A DNA stretch of 64,000 nt from positions 66,793,287 through 66,857,286 of the forward strand of contig CM060965.1 in NCBI GenBank assembly GCA_030765045.1. Reading direction: 5' to 3'. The translations under genes were made by a program, and so were the position numbers. Shown here one piece after another: positions 58,933 to 64,000 of this stretch; within the stretch, counting starts at the first letter, position 1; every line of letters starts with the position of its first letter. This DNA comes from Tenodera sinensis. Taxonomy: Eukaryota > Arthropoda > Insecta > Mantodea > Mantidae. The notes under the pieces were generated by a model. The model was given only the letters and a program-made list of their open reading frames with translations. It did no database searches and was not told where the DNA came from.

Positions 58933-59343
58933 CTTTATAATATGTAGTGCGACACTTGTAAATTATATAAGTCAATAAATGCTTATAGCACTTTCCACTG
59001 ACTCGCCTTGATAACTTGTCAAAGCTATTGAACGGTAATCTCACTAGGAGAAGCTGATGTGCTCGACTCAAAGGTTAATTACTGAATAACTATGTAAGCT
59101 CAAGCAAACCCCACTTATTCCACTAGCACGTACCTTATAAATGACTACGCGATTCAAGATTAAGCTTGTATTTTTAAAATATATATCATTAAACTACGTG
59201 AGTCAAGATTAACTTGTTTCATTTTTATTTGCCAGTTCAACGTTAACATGCATTTCCCCCACATTTTTTAAAGTTTAAACAAGGTAAAATACATATCACC
59301 CATTATATTTATACAAATAAATGTATATAATTTTATATACTTT

Positions 59344-60069
59344 AATGCCAAACACACACATACTCACACCCTCACACACACTCTCCCACACACACACACA
59401 CATACACACAAACACATACACACACCCCAACCCACACATACATGCACAAGCACACATACACACATGCACGCAAACACACACATGCACGCAAACACACACA
59501 TGCATACACATACACGCACACCCACATACATACATGCACACATACGCACACAGACATACATGCACATACACACCAGCAAACACGCACACATACACACGTC
59601 CGTAAACACACACATACATACACAAACACATACACACACTCTCCCACACACATACACACAAAAACATACACACACCCCAACCCACACACACCCCAACCCA
59701 CACACACACATACACACTCTCTCCCACACACATACACACAAAAACATACACACACATACACACTCTCTCCCACACACATACACACAAAAACATACACACA
59801 CCCCAACCCACACATACACACGCCCGTAAACACACACATACATGCATAAACACATACACGCACTCCCACACACACATACACACAAAAAAACATACACACA
59901 CTCCAACCCACACACATACACACATGCACACACGCACACATCCGCAAACACACACGCAAACACCCACATTCACATACGCACAAATATGCATAGCACACGC
60001 ACATATACACACATGCACACAAACACACACATACACATACACGCACACTCACACATACACACTCTCCCC

Positions 60070-60100
<31 letters not shown>

Positions 60101-60175
60101 ACAAAAACATACACACACCCCTACCCACACGCTGATGACCTAGAAGTTGAGCGCCCTTAAACCAAACCAAACCCC

Positions 60176-60212
<37 letters not shown>

Positions 60213-60842
60213 CCGTAAACACACACATACATGCACAAACACATACACACACTCTCCCACACACATACACACAAAAAAACATACACACACCCCAACCCAC
60301 ACACACATACACACATGCACACACGCACACATCCGAAAACACACACGCAAACACCCACATTCACATACGCACAAATATGCATAGCACACACACATACACA
60401 CATGCACACAAACACACACACATACACCTACACGCACACTCACACATGCACAAACACATACACACTCTCCCCCACACACACACACACACACACAACCACA
60501 CACACATGCACCCAAACACACACGCGCATGTACATACACTCACGCTCACACGCACACTCATACACATACATGCACACACGCAAACACGCACACATGCAAA
60601 CACACACACGCATAAAGATGCATAGCACACACATACACAAACAGACACACAAGCACGCTCACACACACGCAAACACACTCAGGCACACACGCACAAAGAT
60701 GTATAGCACACCCACAGACACATACACACTCACGCCCGCAAACACTCACACACGCGCAGACACCCACACTTACACACATATACTCATACACAAACATGCA
60801 CGCGCGCACACACGCACACACATACACGCACACACGCACACA
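59344..60842 (+). repeat. CA-rich tract of 1.5 kb with internal tandem units
   Basis: Long CA-dominated sequence, not a pure microsatellite. A higher-order unit beginning CCGTAAACACACACATACAT recurs at about 59600, 59822 and 60211, and the phrase GCACAAATATGCATAGCACA marks both 59980 and 60370. All long His/Thr and Cys/Val ORFs here are artefacts. Confidence 0.9.
60131..60171 (+). mobile_element. 41-bp LINE 3' end insertion with 13-bp target duplication
   Basis: GCTGATGACCTAGAAGTTGA then GCGCCCTTAAACC and a CAAAC tail, matching the LINE 3' signature. It is flanked by CCCCTACCCACAC at 60118-60130 and 60172-60184. This is an extreme 5' truncation, mirrored at 62922-62962. Confidence 0.85.
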
Positions 60843-60957
60843 TGGACCTTGTTTCTAAAAATAATTTTTAGGGATTCAGGGGGTCTCAAAACATATATTT
60901 CGGGTGAAATCTCGACATCGATTTTTTGGGCGGAATACAATACTTTCCCTACTTACA
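60843..60957 (-). repeat. dispersed 0.85-kb repeat head (left arm)
   Basis: On the minus strand: AAGTAGGGAAAGTATTGTAT, AAAAATCGATGTCGAGATTT, CACCCGAAATATATG, TTTTGAGACCCCCTGAATCC, ATTTTTAGAAACAAGG, then directly the GT tract. The remainder of the repeat is absent. Confidence 0.85.
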
Positions 60958-61069
60958 ATTCGTAATGGAGAAATCGTTTGTCTCATATAAATGTCTTTAT
61001 TAGAAAGAACATGAAAAGTTTCGAGAACACAAAAATGCATTTTAAATTCTCACAAGTATATAAATTAAT

Positions 61070-61258
61070 TCAATAATACTTTTTCCATACGTTTATCACA
61101 GTCAGTTTGAGCAATATTAACACGATAAGTTTTACCGCGTACAGGGTTCGTTCTGCAAACCTACGGACGAAGTAAAACACATCGTAATAACTCATACATA
61201 GAGAAAACGGGGTTCTTTCCACATTCCAAGAAGTTATTTGACGTAACAGTAAACTCAT
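61070..61258 (-). other. 62-codon ORF duplicated in both arms, coding doubtful
   Basis: The same 62-codon frame occurs at 61835-62023 on plus. It has a hydrophobic C-terminal stretch (AVKLIVLILLKLTVINVW) but no known domain. The arms are nearly identical as DNA, so conservation says nothing about coding. Confidence 0.2.
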
Positions 61259-61317
61259 TTAAAGATGTGTTCCTTAACCCGCTCTTGCATTAAAATGGAG
61301 TAGTAGTAATATGTTCC

Positions 61318-61775
61318 TTTTGGCTCAAGAAGTGGCATAAGTGACATGTTCCCTTTGGCTCAATTAGCATAACAATACACCCCCCCCCCCTCCCCCCCCC
61401 CCCCCTCCCCCTCTGACTGTTGACAGATTCTCAAGACCAGCGCAGGTGGTCTTCGCCCTCTCCCGCCAAATTCTAAAGGTCAGTGGGGGGTGGTCTTCGC
61501 ACCCTTCCAAGTGAGGATGAAAAAGATGGTTATCTGAATGGATCCTTTGAGAAACTGACATATTTATGGAGGGTTTGAAACAAAAAATTATGTGACATTT
61601 GGAAATGTTACCCCCTGTCAGTTTTGAAAAGAACAAGTTACAACTTGCAAGGAGGGGCGAGTATAGACGTGTCTGCACGTGTTTTCTTAAAAGAACGTAA
61701 GGGAAGAAACCCTTTTCATACGATACAATTACTAGAACCCTCTGATATACTAATGAGATTCAAATTGGTGGTGCA
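61318..61775. other. 458-bp unique spacer at the palindrome centre
   Basis: Contains a short direct repeat of the left-arm edge (TGTTCCTTTTGGCTCAA at 61312 and TGTTCCCTTTGGCTCAA at 61347), a C-rich run (61381-61412) and two copies of GGTGGTCTTCGC (about 61446 and 61488). No gene is supportable. Confidence 0.8.
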
Positions 61776-62135
61776 GGAACACATTACTACTACTCCATTT
61801 TAATGCAAGAGCGGGTTAAGGAACACATCTTTAAATGAGTTTACTGTTACGTCAAATAACTTCTTGGAATGTGGAAAGAACCCCGTTTTCTCTATGTATG
61901 AGTTATTACGATGTGTTTTACTTCGTCCGTAGGTTTGCAGAACGAACCCTGTACGCGGTAAAACTTATCGTGTTAATATTGCTCAAACTGACTGTGATAA
62001 ACGTATGGAAAAAGTATTATTGAATTAATTTATATACTTGTGAGAATTTAAAATGCATTTTTGTGTTCTCGAAACTTTTCATGTTCTTTCTAATAAAGAC
62101 ATTTATATGAGACAAACGATTTCTCCATTACGAAT

Positions 62136-62250
62136 TGTAAGTAGGGAAAGTATTGTATTCCGCCCAAAAAATCGATGTCGAGATTTCACCCGAAATATAT
62201 GTTTTGAGACCCCCTGAATCCCTAAAAATTATTTTTAGAAACAAGGTCCA
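62136..62250 (+). repeat. dispersed 0.85-kb repeat head (right arm)
   Basis: Mirror of 60843-60957; plus-oriented, running directly into the GT tract. Confidence 0.85.
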
Positions 62251-62880
62251 TGTGTGCGTGTGTGCGTGTATGTGTGTGCGTGTGTGCGCGCGTGCATGTT
62301 TGTGTATGAGTATATGTGTGTAAGTGTGGGTGTCTGCGCGTGTGTGAGTGTTTGCGGGCGTGAGTGTGTATGTGTCTGTGGGTGTGCTATACATCTTTGT
62401 GCGTGTGTGCCTGAGTGTGTTTGCGTGTGTGTGAGCGTGCTTGTGTGTCTGTTTGTGTATGTGTGTGCTATGCATCTTTATGCGTGTGTGTGTTTGCATG
62501 TGTGCGTGTTTGCGTGTGTGCATGTATGTGTATGAGTGTGCGTGTGAGCGTGAGTGTATGTACATGCGCGTGTGTGTTTGGGTGCATGTGTGTGTGGTTG
62601 TGTGTGTGTGTGTGTGTGTGGGGGAGAGTGTGTATGTGTTTGTGCATGTGTGAGTGTGCGTGTAGGTGTATGTGTGTGTGTTTGTGTGCATGTGTGTATG
62701 TGTGTGTGCTATGCATATTTGTGCGTATGTGAATGTGGGTGTTTGCGTGTGTGTTTTCGGATGTGTGCGTGTGTGCATGTGTGTATGTGTGTGTGGGTTG
62801 GGGTGTGTGTATGTTTTTTTGTGTGTATGTGTGTGGGAGAGTGTGTGTATGTGTTTGTGCATGTATGTGTGTGTTTACGG

Positions 62881-62917
<37 letters not shown>

Positions 62918-63747
62918 GGGGTTTGGTTTGGTTTAAGGGCGCTCAACTTCTAGGTCATCAGCGTGTGGGTAGGGGTGTGTGTATGTTTTTGTGTGTATGT
63001 GTGTGTGTGTGTGTGTGTGTGGGGGAGAGTGTGTATGTGTGAGTGTGCGTGTATGTGTATGTGTGTGTTTGTGTGCATGTGTGTATATGTGCGTGTGCTA
63101 TGCATATTTGTGCGTATGTGAATGTGGGTGTTTGCGTGTGTGTTTGCGGATGTGTGCGTGTGTGCATGTGTGTATGTGTGTGGGTTGGAGTGTGTGTATG
63201 TTTTTTTGTGTGTATGTGTGTGTGGGAGTGCGTGTATGTGTTTATGCATGTATGTGTGTGTTTACGGGCGTGTGTATGTGTGGGTTGGGGTGTGTGTATG
63301 TTTTTGTGTGTATGTGTGTGGGAGAGAGTGTGTATGTGTGTGTATGTTTTTGTGTGTATGTGTGTGGGAGAGAGTGTGTATGTGTGTGTGTGGGTTGGGG
63401 TGTGTGTGGGTTGGGGTGTGTGTATGTTTTTGTGTGTATGTGTGTGGGAGAGTGTGTGTATGTGTTTGTGTATGTATGTGTGTGTTTACGGACGTGTGTA
63501 TGTGTGCGTGTTTGCTGGTGTGTATGTGCATGTATGTCTGTGTGCGTATGTGTGCATGTATGTATGTGGGTGTGCGTGTATGTGTATGCATGTGTGTGTT
63601 TGCGTGCATGTGTGTGTTTGCGTGCATGTGTGTATGTGTGCTTGTGCATGTATGTGTGGGTTGGGGTGTGTGTATGTGTTTGTGTGTATGTGTGTGTGTG
63701 TGTGGGAGAGTGTGTGTGAGGGTGTGAGTATGTGTGTGTTTGGCATT
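62251..63747 (+). repeat. GT-rich tract of 1.5 kb (mirror of the left tract)
   Basis: Reverse complement of 59344-60842, two bases shorter at one GT run (62998-63020). Confidence 0.9.
62922..62962 (-). mobile_element. mirror copy of the 41-bp LINE insertion
   Basis: Reverse complement of 60131-60171 with the same flanking duplication, showing that the insertion predates the inverted duplication or was copied with it. Confidence 0.85.
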
Positions 63748-64000
63748 AAAGTATATAAAATTATATACATTTATTTGTATAAATATAATGGGTGATATGT
63801 ATTTTACCTTGTTTAAACTTTAAAAAATGTGGGGGAAATGCATGTTAACGTTGAACTGGCAAATAAAAATGAAACAAGTTAATCTTGACTCACGTAGTTT
63901 AATGATATATATTTTAAAAATACAAGCTTAATCTTGAATCGCGTAGTCATTTATAAGGTACGTGCTAGTGGAATAAGTGGGGTTTGCTTGAGCTTACATA

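Larger units (their letters stand above)
59091..61317 (+). repeat. left arm of a giant inverted repeat (at least 2.2 kb)
   Basis: Complementary to 61776-64000: positions pair so that left plus right equals 123093 inside the CA tract and 123091 outside it. The only differences I found are one CA unit (60071-60095 has 25 bases where the right arm has 23) and one base at 61311/61782. It contains, from outside in, AT-rich sequence, the CA tract, a repeat head and about 350 bp with a 62-codon ORF. The outer end continues left, because the right arm is cut by the window. Confidence 0.95.
61776..64000 (-). repeat. right arm of the giant inverted repeat, cut by window edge
   Basis: Reverse complement of 59091-61317 as described there. 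The last bases correspond to a point 159 bases upstream of the polB start codon in the left copy, so the arm may continue into a second polB gene. Confidence 0.95.

Noticed and set aside
59296..60965. Many long ORFs rich in Cys/Val or His/Thr (up to 252 codons) on both strands
   Set aside because: They are translations of CA/GT repeats in all frames; mirrored in 62128-63795 for the same reason.

Overview
The window looks like repeat-rich intergenic DNA from a large arthropod genome, most likely an insect. The evidence is Jockey-type and RNase H-bearing non-LTR retrotransposons, several tRNA-derived SINE families, mariner, hAT and pogo/Tigger-like relics, CCTAA-type (TTAGG complement) degenerate arrays and many long microsatellites. 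I found no convincing host gene, rRNA, true tRNA gene or CRISPR array.

Layout. Bases 1-1306 hold the 3' end of an I/LOA-type LINE (RNase H plus zinc-knuckle-like tail, 3' UTR, TCAC tail). Bases 1310-7515 are dominated by copies of one dispersed repeat of about 0.85 kb, with a LINE tail and a SINE nested in one copy. Bases 7650-8900 carry a decayed multicopy arthropod transposon-type ORF. Bases 9210-13902 are an almost intact Jockey-clade element on the minus strand, with target-site duplication, poly-A tail, gag-like ORF1 and EN-RT ORF2 broken by one frameshift. Bases 13.9-34 kb are mostly SINEs, fold-back elements, further repeat copies, RT fragments, a mariner relic and a decayed Jockey copy that has lost its 3' end. 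Bases 34-37 kb contain a decayed hAT transposase. Bases 37-53 kb are sparse: microsatellites, SINEs, RT fragments and a pogo-like end. Bases 53.4-55.0 kb are a CCTAA-rich minisatellite and degenerate tandem sequence.

The most interesting part is 55.3-64 kb. An intact 1218-codon minus-strand ORF encodes a protein-primed-type family B DNA polymerase. It has N-terminal zinc fingers, an endonuclease VII-like HNH module inside the exonuclease domain, and all the exonuclease and polymerase motifs I looked for. Just upstream of its start begins a near-perfect inverted repeat: arms of about 2.2 kb (59091-61317 and 61776-64000) around a 458-bp spacer. The right arm is cut by the window edge, so the palindrome may include a second polB gene just outside. 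Each arm contains about 1.5 kb of CA/GT-rich DNA that grew out of the microsatellite seed inside the dispersed repeat, and a 41-bp LINE micro-insertion with a 13-bp target duplication. No capsid, ATPase, protease or integrase gene of a Polinton/adintovirus-type element is visible, so this is either a minimal polB element, a fragment of a larger one, or an inverted duplication (possibly an assembly fold-back).
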